Positions 30,966 through 39,785 of a DNA stretch of 64,000 nucleotides are shown here, one piece after another. The stretch's first letter is position 1, and each line of letters starts with the position of its first letter. Below the pieces are notes generated by a model that was not told where the DNA came from, did no database searches, and was given only the letters and a program-made list of their open reading frames with translations. Source of the DNA: Nocardia sp. BMG51109 (GTDB taxonomy: Bacteria; Actinomycetota; Actinomycetes; Mycobacteriales; Mycobacteriaceae); assembly GCF_000526215.1 (NCBI RefSeq), contig NZ_JAFQ01000004.1, positions 3,720,001 through 3,784,000 of the forward strand, given 5' to 3'. A program made the translations under genes and the position numbers.

Positions 30966-31934
30966 ATGCGACACGACAATGCGGTGGTGGTCGGCGGTGG
31001 GGTCAGCGGGCTGACGAGCGCGCTGTGTCTCGCCGAGGCGGGAGTGAACGTGCGCGTCTGGGCCGCCGAACCGCCCGAGCAGACCACCTCGATGGTTGCG
31101 GGAGCGCTGTGGGGACCGTCGTTCCAGGAACCGGTCGAGCGGACGCTCGCATGGACTCGCCAGTCCCTGGACGACTTTCGTGACCTCGCCGGACGGCCCG
31201 CGACCGGTGTCCGGATGGCCTCGGGCCTGACCGTCGGCCAGTTACCGCCGGCGGATCGGCTCCCGCCGCAGGCGCAGATGATCCCGGACCTGCGGGCCTG
31301 CCCGGCCGACGAGCTGCCCGGCGGATATCCCGCCGGGTTCACCGGGACGATGCCGCTCATCGATATGCCGATCTATCTGCGCTATCTCACCGATCGGCTG
31401 ATCGCGGCCGGCGGCGTCCTGGAGACCCGCCGGGTGTCGTCGCTGACCGAGGCGGCCGAGGCCGCCCCGATCGTCGTCAACTGCTCGGGGCTGGGCGCTC
31501 GCGAACTGGCCGGGGATACGGCGCTGCGGCCGGTGTTCGGGCAGGTCGTCGTGCTCACCAATCCCGGTCTGCGCGAGATCTTTCTCGAACTTTCCGCGGG
31601 CCCGGAGTTCACGCACCTCGTCCCGCACGCCGACCGGGTGCTGTGCGGCGGAGTCTCGAAACCGGACGTCTGGGATCGCACGCCCGATCCGGATGTCAGC
31701 CGGAGCATCGTCGACCGCTGCCGCCGCATCGAGCCCCGGCTGCACGACGCGGAGATCGTCGACGTGGTGACCGGATTGCGGCCCGACCGGCCGGCGGTGC
31801 GCGTCGAGGCGACAACGATCGGAACCGCCCGCTGCGTCCACAACTACGGGCACAGCGGCAGCGGCGTCAGCCTGTCCTGGGGATGCGCGCGCGACACGGC
31901 GCGACTCGCGCTGGGCGGTCAGTGCTCGTCGTAG
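30966..31934 (+). CDS. FAD-dependent D-amino-acid oxidase-like protein
   Basis: 322 aa. FAD-binding VVVGGGVSGLTSALCLAEAG (about 7-26) and the DAO signature VHNYGHSGSGVSLSWGCA (about 296-313) place it with D-amino-acid oxidases/DASPO; the length fits. The ATG at 30966 follows GGAGG. No peroxisomal-type or signal sequence is relevant. It would oxidise D-amino acids to 2-oxo acids with H2O2. Its last 16 bp overlap the end of the convergent His-rich gene. Confidence 0.87.
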   Translation: MRHDNAVVVGGGVSGLTSALCLAEAGVNVRVWAAEPPEQTTSMVAGALWGPSFQEPVERTLAWTRQSLDDFRDLAGRPATGVRMASGLTVGQLPPADRLPPQAQMIPDLRACPADELPGGYPAGFTGTMPLIDMPIYLRYLTDRLIAAGGVLETRRVSSLTEAAEAAPIVVNCSGLGARELAGDTALRPVFGQVVVLTNPGLREIFLELSAGPEFTHLVPHADRVLCGGVSKPDVWDRTPDPDVSRSIVDRCRRIEPRLHDAEIVDVVTGLRPDRPAVRVEATTIGTARCVHNYGHSGSGVSLSWGCARDTARLALGGQCSS

Positions 31935-32218
31935 TGCCCGTCGTGGGCGGCGTGGCGGTGGCCGTCGTGGATGTAGTCGACATGGTCGCCGTGCGGGACC
32001 GAGACGTGGCCGCAGCCCTCGCCGTGGACGTGGTCGTGGCTGTCGTGGGCGGCGTGGCCGGTGGGCTCGCATTCGTCGTAGTGGTCGTCGTGGGCGCGGT
32101 GCAGGTGCCCGTCGTGGACGTAGTCGACGTGGTCGCCGTGCGGAACGGCAACGTGCCCGCAACCGGGTTGGTGGACATGTTCGTGGCTCGCGTGCGGGGT
32201 GTGAGCTGTCGTGGTCAT
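31919..32218 (-). CDS. Histidine-rich metal-binding protein with internal duplication
   Basis: 99 aa, of which about a quarter are His. Two near-identical halves each contain GCGHVxVPHGDHVDYxHDGH followed by a HxAHDxHYDE segment, with one Cys each in GCGH. It has no membrane segment or signal peptide. Zinc, nickel or copper buffering is inferred from composition only; similar His-rich proteins occur near zinc-uptake genes, but none is nearby here. Confidence 0.75.
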   Translation of the reverse strand: MTTTAHTPHASHEHVHQPGCGHVAVPHGDHVDYVHDGHLHRAHDDHYDECEPTGHAAHDSHDHVHGEGCGHVSVPHGDHVDYIHDGHRHAAHDGHYDEH

Positions 32219-32529
32219 CGGGGTGCTTCCTCTCGGATCTGTGATCCCCTCGAGATGTCCACCTGCGACGTTACTACTGGCACGGTGGTACGGGAAGGAC
32301 GCGCGCGGCCCCGGCTGTCATGTCCGGCGGACAGCGCCGTCGGCCGCCGTCTCTCCTCGATTTCGGCAATCTTCCAGTATCCGATTGTGGAGAGGTTCTT
32401 TGCTCCGGGGCGGCGGTAGGGGACCATGGACGTGTGGCGCGGCGAGCGTCGCGTGTCTTCTGAATGTGTTCGGTGCTCGACATCCCTGCCCAGGCGATCT
32501 ACTTCCGCTACACAGGAGGACGAGGATCC
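32219..32529. other. Divergent intergenic region
   Basis: About 310 bp between the His-rich gene and a secreted-protein gene. I looked for a Zur-like palindrome near the His-rich promoter and saw none that I can defend. No gene supported. Confidence 0.4.
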
Positions 32530-32940
32530 ATGGTTACTGTCCGGAAAGCCCGCCGTCCCGCCCTCGTCGCGACCGTCTTCGGGGTCATGGGTGCGGCCGT
32601 CGTGTCGACCGCCGCTCCCGCCCTCGCCGACAACACGATCAACATCACCGGTGTCGGGCCGGTCAATGTGGGCGTCGACTACAACTGTGAGGCCGCGGCC
32701 GGGGTGGTCGCCGTCAAGGCCATGGTGGGCGAGCCTCAGGCGGACAGCCCGTCGGCCTCCGGCACGCAGACCGAGGTGACCTGCGATGGCGCCCAGCACA
32801 ACACCGTGATCGTGCTGGCCGGCCCCAACGGGCAGGAGGCGCCCCTGTCGGCCGGGCAGCAGGTGCAGGTGCGGGTCGCGCTGGTCGACCGCGAAGACAC
32901 TGTCGTCAAAGGTCAGGCGAATGTGTTCGAGCTGAGGTAG
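32530..32940 (+). CDS. Small secreted protein, 136 aa
   Basis: A Sec signal peptide (VRKARRPALVATVFGVMGAA, cleavage near PALA-DN at about residue 34) precedes a mature beta-rich domain of about 100 residues with two Cys (Cys52 and Cys87 area, DYNCEAAAG and EVTCDGAQ) that could pair. The ATG at 32530 has AGGAGG upstream. No characterised family recognised; Nocardia and mycobacteria encode many such exported proteins. Confidence 0.75.
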   Translation: MVTVRKARRPALVATVFGVMGAAVVSTAAPALADNTINITGVGPVNVGVDYNCEAAAGVVAVKAMVGEPQADSPSASGTQTEVTCDGAQHNTVIVLAGPNGQEAPLSAGQQVQVRVALVDREDTVVKGQANVFELR

Positions 32941-33071
32941 GCGAGTTCGTGTCCGGCTAACCTGCGCGTCTCGAAATATTCAGTGGTGTAGGCCGGTTCG
33001 TCAGTCGGCAGGTCCGTGGTGTTCAATCCGCTGGGTTACCGTTCGGTAGTAGGGCGACGGCGGAGGACTCC

Positions 33072-34487
33072 ATGGTGAGCACGCGGCTTCGGACGGTTTG
33101 GCTGGCCAATGTGACGATGGGGGCCGCGGCGGTGGCGGCGGGGACGCCGATGCGGGTGCGGCCTGCTGCGCCGCGCCAGGTGAATCATCTTCGGGTGCAG
33201 GGGGATTCGATATCCGCCTCGGATCTGGAGGTGGTCACGGTCACCGATCGGTCCGTGGTGCTGACCTGGACCACGCGAATGCGTGATCGGACCGGCCGGC
33301 TGCGGCCCGTCCCGGCCGACACCGAGGTCCGGCTGGCGCCGGCGGACGGGGTGGGTCCGGCTCGGCCGTGCTACTTCGATGCCCGGCCCACCGCCTATCA
33401 CTATGCCGAGATCGAGGGGCTGGAGCCGGGGCGCTCCTATCGGTTCGAGGCGTACTCCGGCGGACACCGCGCCGTGCCCGCCCGGACGCTGGTCACCAGG
33501 CGGCCCGGAACACCGGAAAGCACAGGGGTTGTCACCACCCTGGTGCCGCCGCCGGGACGGTTGCTGCGCACGATCGCACTCGCCAACGATCTGCATTACG
33601 GAGAACAGGTCAGCGGCCTGCTGGTCGGCGGTCTGCCCACCGGGCTGCGCCATATCACCGACGAGTACCCCGAGATCATGCTCGACGCCGTGCTCGGCGA
33701 TCTGCGCCGGACCGACCGCGCCGCCGACCATCTCATCGTGGCAGGCGATCTCACCGATTCGGGCACGCTCGAACAATCGCGGGGAGTGCGGTCCCGCCTG
33801 GATGCCTGGGGCGAACTCGGTCGCGACTATTTCGTGTGCCGCGGCAACCACGACGCACCGCGCCCGGATGATCACTGGGGCACCGTCTTTCATCCTCGGC
33901 AGCGCGTCACCGAGCAGCGGCTGGGCGGCCTGCGGATCATCGGCCTCGACACCACCCGGCTGCGTTCGTCCGGGGGTACGCTGGTGGCCCCGCAGTTGCG
34001 CGATCTGCGTGCGCGGCTGACGGCCGAACCCGACCTGCCGACAATGGTTTTCGGCCATCACCCGGTGACATTCGCTGCGGCCGTGAGCAACCCGGCCGGC
34101 CCCGGCTTCGTGCTCGACCGATCCAGCGCCGCCGCCCTGCACGGCATCTACCGCGCCGCGCCGGGCGTATTCCTGCACCACAGCGGCCACACCCACCGCA
34201 CCCGCCGCGGGCGCCCCGACAACGACATCGACGTCGAGTTCCTGGAAGTCGCCGCGGTCAAGGAATACCCGGGCGGCTACCTGCTGCTACGCCTCTACAC
34301 CGGCGGCTACATGGCCAACTTCTACAAGACCCGCACCGAGCCCGCCCGCCACTGGAGCACCCGCACCCGCCGCCAGTACTTCGGCCTCCACCCCGACCAC
34401 GCCCTCGGCTCCTGCACCGACCGCAACCACGTTGTGCTGCGCGACTTTTCCGGCGTGGAGCCATTCGCGCGGGGGCACCGCCGCTGA
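33072..34487 (+). CDS. Metallophosphoesterase with N-terminal Fn3-like domain
   Basis: 471 aa. The N-terminal region has a weak hydrophobic export segment (about 9-25), then an Fn3-like domain (SVVLTWTTRMRDRTGRLRPV, GLEPGRSYRFEAYSGG). The calcineurin-like catalytic domain shows all metal motifs: ANDLHYGE (about 172), AGDLTDSG (about 224), CRGNHDAP (about 256), FGHHPV and HSGHTHR (about 371). It resembles purple-acid-phosphatase-like enzymes. The ATG at 33072 has GGAGGA. Substrate unknown, probably extracellular phosphomonoesters or phosphodiesters. Confidence 0.85.
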   Translation: MVSTRLRTVWLANVTMGAAAVAAGTPMRVRPAAPRQVNHLRVQGDSISASDLEVVTVTDRSVVLTWTTRMRDRTGRLRPVPADTEVRLAPADGVGPARPCYFDARPTAYHYAEIEGLEPGRSYRFEAYSGGHRAVPARTLVTRRPGTPESTGVVTTLVPPPGRLLRTIALANDLHYGEQVSGLLVGGLPTGLRHITDEYPEIMLDAVLGDLRRTDRAADHLIVAGDLTDSGTLEQSRGVRSRLDAWGELGRDYFVCRGNHDAPRPDDHWGTVFHPRQRVTEQRLGGLRIIGLDTTRLRSSGGTLVAPQLRDLRARLTAEPDLPTMVFGHHPVTFAAAVSNPAGPGFVLDRSSAAALHGIYRAAPGVFLHHSGHTHRTRRGRPDNDIDVEFLEVAAVKEYPGGYLLLRLYTGGYMANFYKTRTEPARHWSTRTRRQYFGLHPDHALGSCTDRNHVVLRDFSGVEPFARGHRR

Positions 34488-34617
34488 CTCGCGGTGGACG
34501 GACTCGCTCGGACTCCGGCACGGGCAGGCACTTCCACCACGGCACCCTCCCTCGGCTCCCGCTGCCGGCTAACTGTCCGTCGGTTGCCGAGGCTCCTTGC
34601 GTGGCACCAGCGGCAGA

Positions 34618-34884
34618 CTACCGTTTTTCCGGTCGATAGTGGTTGATTGCCGCTTCAATCAGTGAGCGGGCGGATTCGCTGGTGACGGCGGTGGCGAGCA
34701 GGAGGTCGAAAACCCTTTCGTAGAGGGTGATTTCGCGGGGCTGGGTGACGGTGATCTCAGCGGCGACGGTCTCAACTTGAACCGTGGTGTGGTCGAAGAT
34801 AACGAAGTTGGTTGTCGGATAATGGAATTGACTGTCACGCGGGGTAATGGCCAGAGCTATGCGAGGGTTGTGATGTGCGATCAC
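34618..34884 (-). pseudogene. C-terminal remnant of a DUF5753 regulator
   Basis: 88 codons with the end of the DUF5753 pattern: NFVIFDHTTVQVETVAAEIT, then YERVFDLLLATAVTSESARS and a final helix. The helix-turn-helix and N-terminal two thirds are missing upstream. The stretch is richer in A+T than its surroundings, which suggests it came in with the neighbouring NUDIX pair. Confidence 0.5.
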
Positions 34885-35045
34885 GCCAGGGTGCGGTCAA
34901 GCTGGCCACGCATGGAGCCAGCCTGCCGGAGCTGGATGCGTGCGGTGTGGAACCGACCCCGGCAGGCTGGTGTCCTGAACAGCCGGTCTCTTGGGATCGG
35001 CCTTCTGATATTCGGAACTGCGGCGCATCCGGCTTGGCCGATTGC

Positions 35046-35510
35046 CTACAGCTTCGTCAGCCCCCGGCTCCTCTTGACCATCTCGCCGATCTCGGTCGCC
35101 CACCGCACAGCGGCCGGGATGGTGTCGATCTTCGGCTCGAACGCATCGAGCTGGTCGACGGGCACCCAGGCGTAGTCGGAGTACTCCTCGTTCAGCTCGA
35201 TGCCGCCGCCCTCGTACTCGGCGTAGAAGTGCGGCAGGATCATGCTGTTGCCGTCCTTCTTCTTGAACAGGACGTTGTACGAGAGGTCTTCGGCGATCAG
35301 GAGCGTGGCTGCTTTGCCGATTTCCTCTTCCTTCTCCCGGCGTATAGCGTCGAGAATGCTGCCGTCAGTGGTTTCCATCTCGCCGCCGATGAGGGAATAG
35401 ACGCCGTCGTAGTCGGCCTCTCCCTTGCGCCGTGCCAGCAGGACGCTGTTTGTTGCCGGGTCGATCACGACCAGCTTCTGGCAATATTGGAATTGTGTTG
35501 TGTCGCTCAT
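35046..35510 (-). CDS. NUDIX hydrolase
   Basis: 154 aa. The NUDIX box reads GGEMETTDGSILDAIRREKEEEIG, close to GX5EX7REUXEEXGU, around residues 42-65. It probably hydrolyses a nucleoside-diphosphate derivative. Its ATG overlaps the stop of a small CxxC gene (ATGA), so the two are coupled. Lower G+C than flanking DNA hints at recent arrival. Confidence 0.85.
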   Translation of the reverse strand: MSDTTQFQYCQKLVVIDPATNSVLLARRKGEADYDGVYSLIGGEMETTDGSILDAIRREKEEEIGKAATLLIAEDLSYNVLFKKKDGNSMILPHFYAEYEGGGIELNEEYSDYAWVPVDQLDAFEPKIDTIPAAVRWATEIGEMVKRSRGLTKL

Positions 35511-35725
35511 AGTTCTCCGTATGGTGCTAGATGCTGTAGTTTCTTGGGCTGGGCTTCGCGGCTACCGTCCACGTACACGGTCACGCCACTCATATTCGCC
35601 CTGCAACCGGCGCAATATACCGCGTGGACATCTTCGGCCGCCGAGCCGATCGGGAGGTTTATTGTCCTTGAAATGGCTTCGTCGGTGTAGCGCTGCAAAG
35701 CGGCTGCCCTATCTATATGTCCCAC
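35507..35725 (-). CDS. Small CxxC protein coupled to NUDIX gene
   Basis: 72 aa from a GTG at 35725. It contains VYCAGCRANMSGVTVYVDGS, a CxxC pair that may bind zinc. No family recognised. It is translationally coupled to the NUDIX gene. The start codon coincides with the point where the opposite-strand TPR regulator is cut off, so the true N-terminus may have been lost or changed at that junction. Confidence 0.5.
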   Translation of the reverse strand: MGHIDRAAALQRYTDEAISRTINLPIGSAAEDVHAVYCAGCRANMSGVTVYVDGSREAQPKKLQHLAPYGEL

Positions 35726-35736
35726 CGGGCCGCAAT

Positions 35737-36258
35737 GCCGCGCTGGTCGCACGAGTGTCAGCATTGCGGGCACGCACGGCCGCCGTGACGGGAGACCGGC
35801 GCGAAGCCCACCGAATGCTCGACCGCGCCGCCACCGTACTGTCCGGGCCGGCCACCCCCGTACCATCACCGTGGGTCAGCCACTTCGACGAAGCCTCCCT
35901 GGCCAGCGACGCAGCACGGAGCCTGCGGGTCCTCGGGGACCATCGCGCCGCCGCGGAGTGGACGCAGCGGATCATCGCGTTGCGGCCGCGAGGAACCCGC
36001 TCCCGCGCGCTGGCTCAAGTCACGCTCGCAGCCACCTTGATCGACCAGGGCCATCTCGACCAGGCGTGCGCGGCCGCCGAAGACGCCATCGACGGCATCG
36101 ACGAGGTGAACTCCCACCTGCTCACCCGCCAGCTGCGTGGTGTCGCCACACAGCTGCTGCCCTACCGCAGTACGGCGACAGTGAGACAATGCGCAGATCA
36201 GCTGGAGACGGTGATCTGCGAAAGGACCTCGATGCACCGATCGGCAGACACCCTATGA
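35737..36258 (+). pseudogene. XRE/TPR regulator, N-terminally truncated
   Basis: Only the TPR-like C-terminal half remains: ALVARVSALRARTAAVTGDR, LRVLGDHRAAAEWTQRIIAL and ALAQVTLAATLIDQGHLDQA are the repeats seen in actinobacterial XRE-TPR regulators. No helix-turn-helix is encoded upstream in frame, where the CxxC-NUDIX pair begins on the other strand. The 3' end is intact and still overlaps the next NUDIX gene by ATGA. Confidence 0.7.
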
Positions 36259-36773
36259 CCGAGCCGTTGTACGTGAGCGACCCCGACGCCTATCGGCGAA
36301 AGCTCAAGGAGGGCAACGCCAAACAGGCAAAGAAGATCGTCGTCGCCGATGGGGTGTTCCGCGATTCCGACGGCCGCATTCTCCTGGTCGACCCGAACTA
36401 TAAAGCGCACTGGGATCTGCCCGGCGGCATGTCGGAAAGCAACGAGGCTCCCGACGAGACGCTGCGCCGCGAACTCGCCGAAGAACTCGGACTTCACCTG
36501 CCACCGGAACCGCCGCCGCTGCTGGTCGTCGAATGGGTTCCCCGCGACGAAAATTGGGACGACAAGCTCATGTTCGTCTTCGACGGCGGCATTCTCACTG
36601 GTACTCAGATCGCGGCCCTTCGCCTGACAGACGACGAACTCGACAACTTCGGCTTCTTCACCCCGGACCGAGCCCGTGAACTCCTCCGTACCGACCTCGG
36701 CCACCGCCTCGACATCGCCCTGGAGGCCCTCGACTCTCGCCGGGTCTACTACGTCAGAGACACCACGAACTAA
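36255..36773 (+). CDS. NUDIX hydrolase
   Basis: 172 aa. The NUDIX box GGMSESNEAPDETLRRELAEELGL lies at about residues 57-80, preceded by WDLPG. The ATG at 36255 overlaps the stop of the truncated TPR regulator, the same regulator-enzyme coupling as the two other pairs in this island. Substrate unknown; sequence differs from the NUDIX at 35046, so they are not recent duplicates. Confidence 0.87.
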   Translation: MTEPLYVSDPDAYRRKLKEGNAKQAKKIVVADGVFRDSDGRILLVDPNYKAHWDLPGGMSESNEAPDETLRRELAEELGLHLPPEPPPLLVVEWVPRDENWDDKLMFVFDGGILTGTQIAALRLTDDELDNFGFFTPDRARELLRTDLGHRLDIALEALDSRRVYYVRDTTN

Positions 36774-36964
36774 CTACTGCTGATGCGAGGGCCGATACTG
36801 GCTGCACGCGGATATCGACAACTTTAGTCGACATCCGCCAGGTTGCTCGGCCGCCTCACCCCAGTACTACTCCTCCAGCGTGACGGGGCGCCGGATTCGA
36901 GTCCGGCCAGCGTCCGGTGCGCCAGCTCGGGAGTGATCGGGTCGAAAACCGGTGAGGGTACACA
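36774..36964. other. Gap downstream of NUDIX gene
   Basis: No gene supported. A leftward frame here continues out of the duplicated regulator tail (from about 36964) with DHSRAGAPDAGRTRIRRP, without a recognisable domain. Confidence 0.4.
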
Positions 36965-37127
36965 CCAGGGCATCGTCCAGCTGCCGCGCCTCGGTCGTTC
37001 GGGACGGCAAGCTGGACCGAAATGTTCTGGCAACCCTGGTTATTCGTTCGCTGCGCAACTCGAGTCCCACACGGAGCGCTTCCGCCGCCGGGGCACAACC
37101 TCCCTCGACATCCCCGCTGCCGGCTAG
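36965..37127 (-). pseudogene. Duplicated tail of an XRE/TPR regulator
   Basis: This stretch is a second copy of the end of the regulator at 39782-41026 (39811-39973). The first 120 bp are identical and the rest about 85% alike. Read leftward it gives SGDVEGGCAPAAEALRVGLE, then RTFRSSLPSRTTEARQLDDA. It begins exactly at the stop codon of the RibD-like gene and has lost its own stop. Confidence 0.8.
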
Positions 37128-37834
37128 CAGTCGGCGGACTCTTGTTTGGGGTAGTAGCGGAGCAGTGCGACGTCACCTATCTGTGTGATGTCGACCAGGT
37201 GCATACGCCGACGTGTGCCGCCGGGAAACGTTGCCGGGTTGACGAACCGGGGTGCATCGGCCTCACCGATCAGGAGGGGTGCGACGGCAACGTGAAGCTC
37301 GTCGGCGAGACCGGCAGAGAGGACCGCGGTGTGGATGCTGGTGCCGCCCTCGATCATCAGCTGCCTTACCCCACGCTCGCCGAGATCATCCAGCAGTGCG
37401 GTGAAATCCACTGCCGCACCGAGTGATACTACGATGGCAAGCTTACCGAGGCGGTCGCGCAGCTTTGCTGCGCCGGGGTCGGTGGTGTATACGATCGGCC
37501 GCTGTTCCTCCACGCCGTGGTGCCAGAACTTGGCGTCCGGGTCGAGGTCGCCGGAACCGGTGATCACGATTTTCTGGAGGTGTCCCGGCTTTCCGGCCGC
37601 AACGCGTGCCGCCCGCCGGGCCGCGCTTTTGATGATCAGCCGAGGGTTGTCGCGCCGCAGCGTCTCTGCACCGATGAGGATCGCGTCGGACTCGGTACGT
37701 ACCTGGTCGACGCGGTCGAAGTCCTCCGGGTTCGACAGGTGGAGACGTTCGGGGATCGTGTCGTCGATATAGCCGTCGACACTGACGGCAACGGACAGGA
37801 CTACGTACGGCCGGGGCAAGTCTGGTCCTTCCAC
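37124..37834 (-). CDS. RibD C-terminal (pyrimidine reductase) domain protein
   Basis: 236 aa of the RibD_C/DHFR-like fold: YVVLSVAVSVDGYID, DAILIGAETLRRDNPRL, ITGSGDLDPDAKFW and LMIEGGTSIHTAVLSAGLAD, with a closing LRYYP. No deaminase domain, so it is not a full RibD; riboflavin-pathway reductase or another NADPH-dependent reductase is possible. The start is uncertain: the GTG at 37834 is used, but a TTG four codons later has the better AAGGA spacing. The gene follows an XRE/TPR regulator on the same strand, and its stop abuts a duplicated regulator tail. Confidence 0.8.
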   Translation of the reverse strand: MEGPDLPRPYVVLSVAVSVDGYIDDTIPERLHLSNPEDFDRVDQVRTESDAILIGAETLRRDNPRLIIKSAARRAARVAAGKPGHLQKIVITGSGDLDPDAKFWHHGVEEQRPIVYTTDPGAAKLRDRLGKLAIVVSLGAAVDFTALLDDLGERGVRQLMIEGGTSIHTAVLSAGLADELHVAVAPLLIGEADAPRFVNPATFPGGTRRRMHLVDITQIGDVALLRYYPKQESADC

Positions 37835-37936
37835 TCCTGGTATGCGGTAATGAACTCGCTGACACCCGGTAGATTGCTCCACGCCGTGGGAACCGAACGG
37901 CCGGAAGCCGCCCCGGGCCAACGGCAGCCGAGACGG

Positions 37937-39115
37937 TTAGAGCGAACTGCCGAGCCAGGATGCGAAGCCGATCAGGCTGTCCGTCTGCCGTCGCTGCGCC
38001 GCCGCGATGCCGTGCAGCGTCTCCCGAACCGATGGATGCAGTCGTGTCTGCTGCGGTGCGACCACCCGGGCCTTGTTCAGCGCGGCCAGCGCCTTGTCCG
38101 GTTTGCCTGCCATCAACCACGCTCGCGCGTTGTCCTGCCAGTGGTGTCCGGCGCGCGGAGCGGCCATGTCGGCAGGCAGTCGCAGTGTCGCGCCGTAGGT
38201 GGCCGCCTTGCCGGGGTCACCTGCCTCGAGTTCGACGGCGCAAGCGTGTATTTCGACGTTTCCGGGGCCGAAATCGGTTGTGTACAGGTCACTTTCGTGG
38301 GTCATCGGTTTCGCTATCCGGCGGGCGTGTTCGATGTGCTCCTGCGCGATATCCAACCGCCGTCCGCGGGCCGCCACGATGGCCCCGCGCAAGTGTCCGT
38401 AGCCGCGGAGCGCCCGCTCACCTTCGTTTCGGCCGGGCAGCAGAGTGAGACCACGATCGACCAGCGACATGGCGACCTCGGTCGACCCGTGCGACATCAG
38501 CAGCCGGGACCGTTTCATGAGACTGCGCACCGCATACCCGGGGTCGTCGGTATGCGAGGCGGCCCAGTCCAGCCGATCGAGCACCAGTGCTGTCAACGAC
38601 GAGTAGCCGAGCCGGCAACAGGCTCCCTCGGCGGCGATGTAGGCAGCGCACAGCATCTCGTACGCCCGGACCTGCTCTGCGCCGGAGTTGCCTTCCTGTA
38701 CGGCGCCGTGCAGCTGTCGGATCAGTGTCGGCAGCATGGCCAGTGCGCGACGAGTCTTGTCGTTGTGGAGCGCCTTTTCGACCTCGGCGAGTTGGGTCAC
38801 CAGTTGCGATTGCCCGGGTGGCTCCAGTGCCTGCACGTACGCGCCTTCGGCCAAGACCGCCCGCAGCTCTGCCAAGCCCTCCAGCGGCCCGTCCTCCTCG
38901 AGGGTTCCGACGTACGGTGTGCCGCGCAGCCGATCGGGCTCGACGCCGAGTGCCTTGGACACGGCCGCGATGAATCCTGGTGACGCGACTTCTCGCCCCT
39001 GCTCGACAGCCTTGACCAGACTCAGGCTGTACTGCGCGCGGGTGGCCAGCTGGTGCTGGCTCAGCCCCGCAATTTTTCGTTCCGAGGCAACGGCTCGTCC
39101 CACGTGCTGGCCCAT
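37937..39115 (-). CDS. XRE-family regulator with TPR-like C-terminus
   Basis: 392 aa. The N-terminal helix-turn-helix is RKIAGLSQHQLATRAQYSLS (about 13-32), with LVKAVEQGREVASP completing the Cro fold. The remaining 300 residues are helical TPR-type repeats (RAYEMLCAAYIAAEGACCRL, GKAATYGATLRL, AWLMAGKPDKALAALNKARV). Start at 39115 (MGQHVGRAVASERK). Such regulators often control an adjacent operon; here the RibD-like gene follows 103 bp downstream. Confidence 0.85.
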   Translation of the reverse strand: MGQHVGRAVASERKIAGLSQHQLATRAQYSLSLVKAVEQGREVASPGFIAAVSKALGVEPDRLRGTPYVGTLEEDGPLEGLAELRAVLAEGAYVQALEPPGQSQLVTQLAEVEKALHNDKTRRALAMLPTLIRQLHGAVQEGNSGAEQVRAYEMLCAAYIAAEGACCRLGYSSLTALVLDRLDWAASHTDDPGYAVRSLMKRSRLLMSHGSTEVAMSLVDRGLTLLPGRNEGERALRGYGHLRGAIVAARGRRLDIAQEHIEHARRIAKPMTHESDLYTTDFGPGNVEIHACAVELEAGDPGKAATYGATLRLPADMAAPRAGHHWQDNARAWLMAGKPDKALAALNKARVVAPQQTRLHPSVRETLHGIAAAQRRQTDSLIGFASWLGSSL

Positions 39116-39305
39116 ATCTCGAGCGTAGACCGATATCTGCGCAGCTGTCCGCCGATGTTGCCGTCTGTCCCTCACCACCACCGGCGACGGTAGGTGGCAG
39201 GCATCCCCGCTGGAACGTATCGCGGCCGGTGTCCACGAGCCTGGCCGGGCACGTGCCGGGTTCCATCCGTTTCGTACACACGTTCACCCGTTGAGCCCAG
39301 GTCGA

Positions 39306-39785
39306 TCAATCGCGCTGTGCGCCGTCAGGCCATACGAGTGTGACCGGTATTCCTCGGTCTCGCGCGACGGCCACCACGTCGGCGGTGCCGCCGTACCCGC
39401 GTGCCGGTTTGCCGTCCCATACGGCGAACAGTTCGTCGGCGCTGTCGAGCATCCGCTCGCTTCCGGCCTGGTGGGCCTCGGCGGTGGATTCTCGGTAGTC
39501 CAGAGTTATCACGTCGAGTGCTTGTCCGATCAGCTCGTCGTAGGCACTGTGATGTTCGGGCGGCAGATCGTCTCGGTACTGCTGGGCGGGCACTACGACG
39601 ACGAGTGAGCCACCGGCGTCCACAACGGCCTGAGCGAACAAGGTGTCGGCGCCGTCCGCGAGGCAGCTGAAGCCGATCAGCTCGGCGTCGGCGCGTTCGG
39701 CCAACTCCGCGCGTATTGCCTTGTCGACCAGTTCCCTTGTCTCCGGGGGCAATCCGCGGTGACCGGTGATTGCGATGCGTGTCAT
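39306..39785 (-). CDS. SLOG-like (DprA/TIR-like Rossmann) protein
   Basis: 159 aa. ITGHRGLPPETRELVDKAIR, FSCLADGADTLFAQAVVDAG and LVVVVPAQQYRDDLP match the SLOG-type nucleotide-binding fold, where GHR and GAD..A form the ligand site; DELFAVWDGKPARGYGGTAD is the typical closing motif. SLOG proteins bind or cleave nucleotide derivatives and often occur in signalling or conflict systems. Its ATG overlaps the stop of the XRE/TPR regulator (ATGA), so the two are co-translated. Confidence 0.75.
   Translation of the reverse strand: MTRIAITGHRGLPPETRELVDKAIRAELAERADAELIGFSCLADGADTLFAQAVVDAGGSLVVVVPAQQYRDDLPPEHHSAYDELIGQALDVITLDYRESTAEAHQAGSERMLDSADELFAVWDGKPARGYGGTADVVAVARDRGIPVTLVWPDGAQRD

Noticed and set aside
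37816..37915. Leftward frame ending EFITAYQEWKDQTCPGRT between the XRE regulator and RibD
   Set aside because: Protein-like but only about 30 codons and no family match; could be a remnant, not enough to call.
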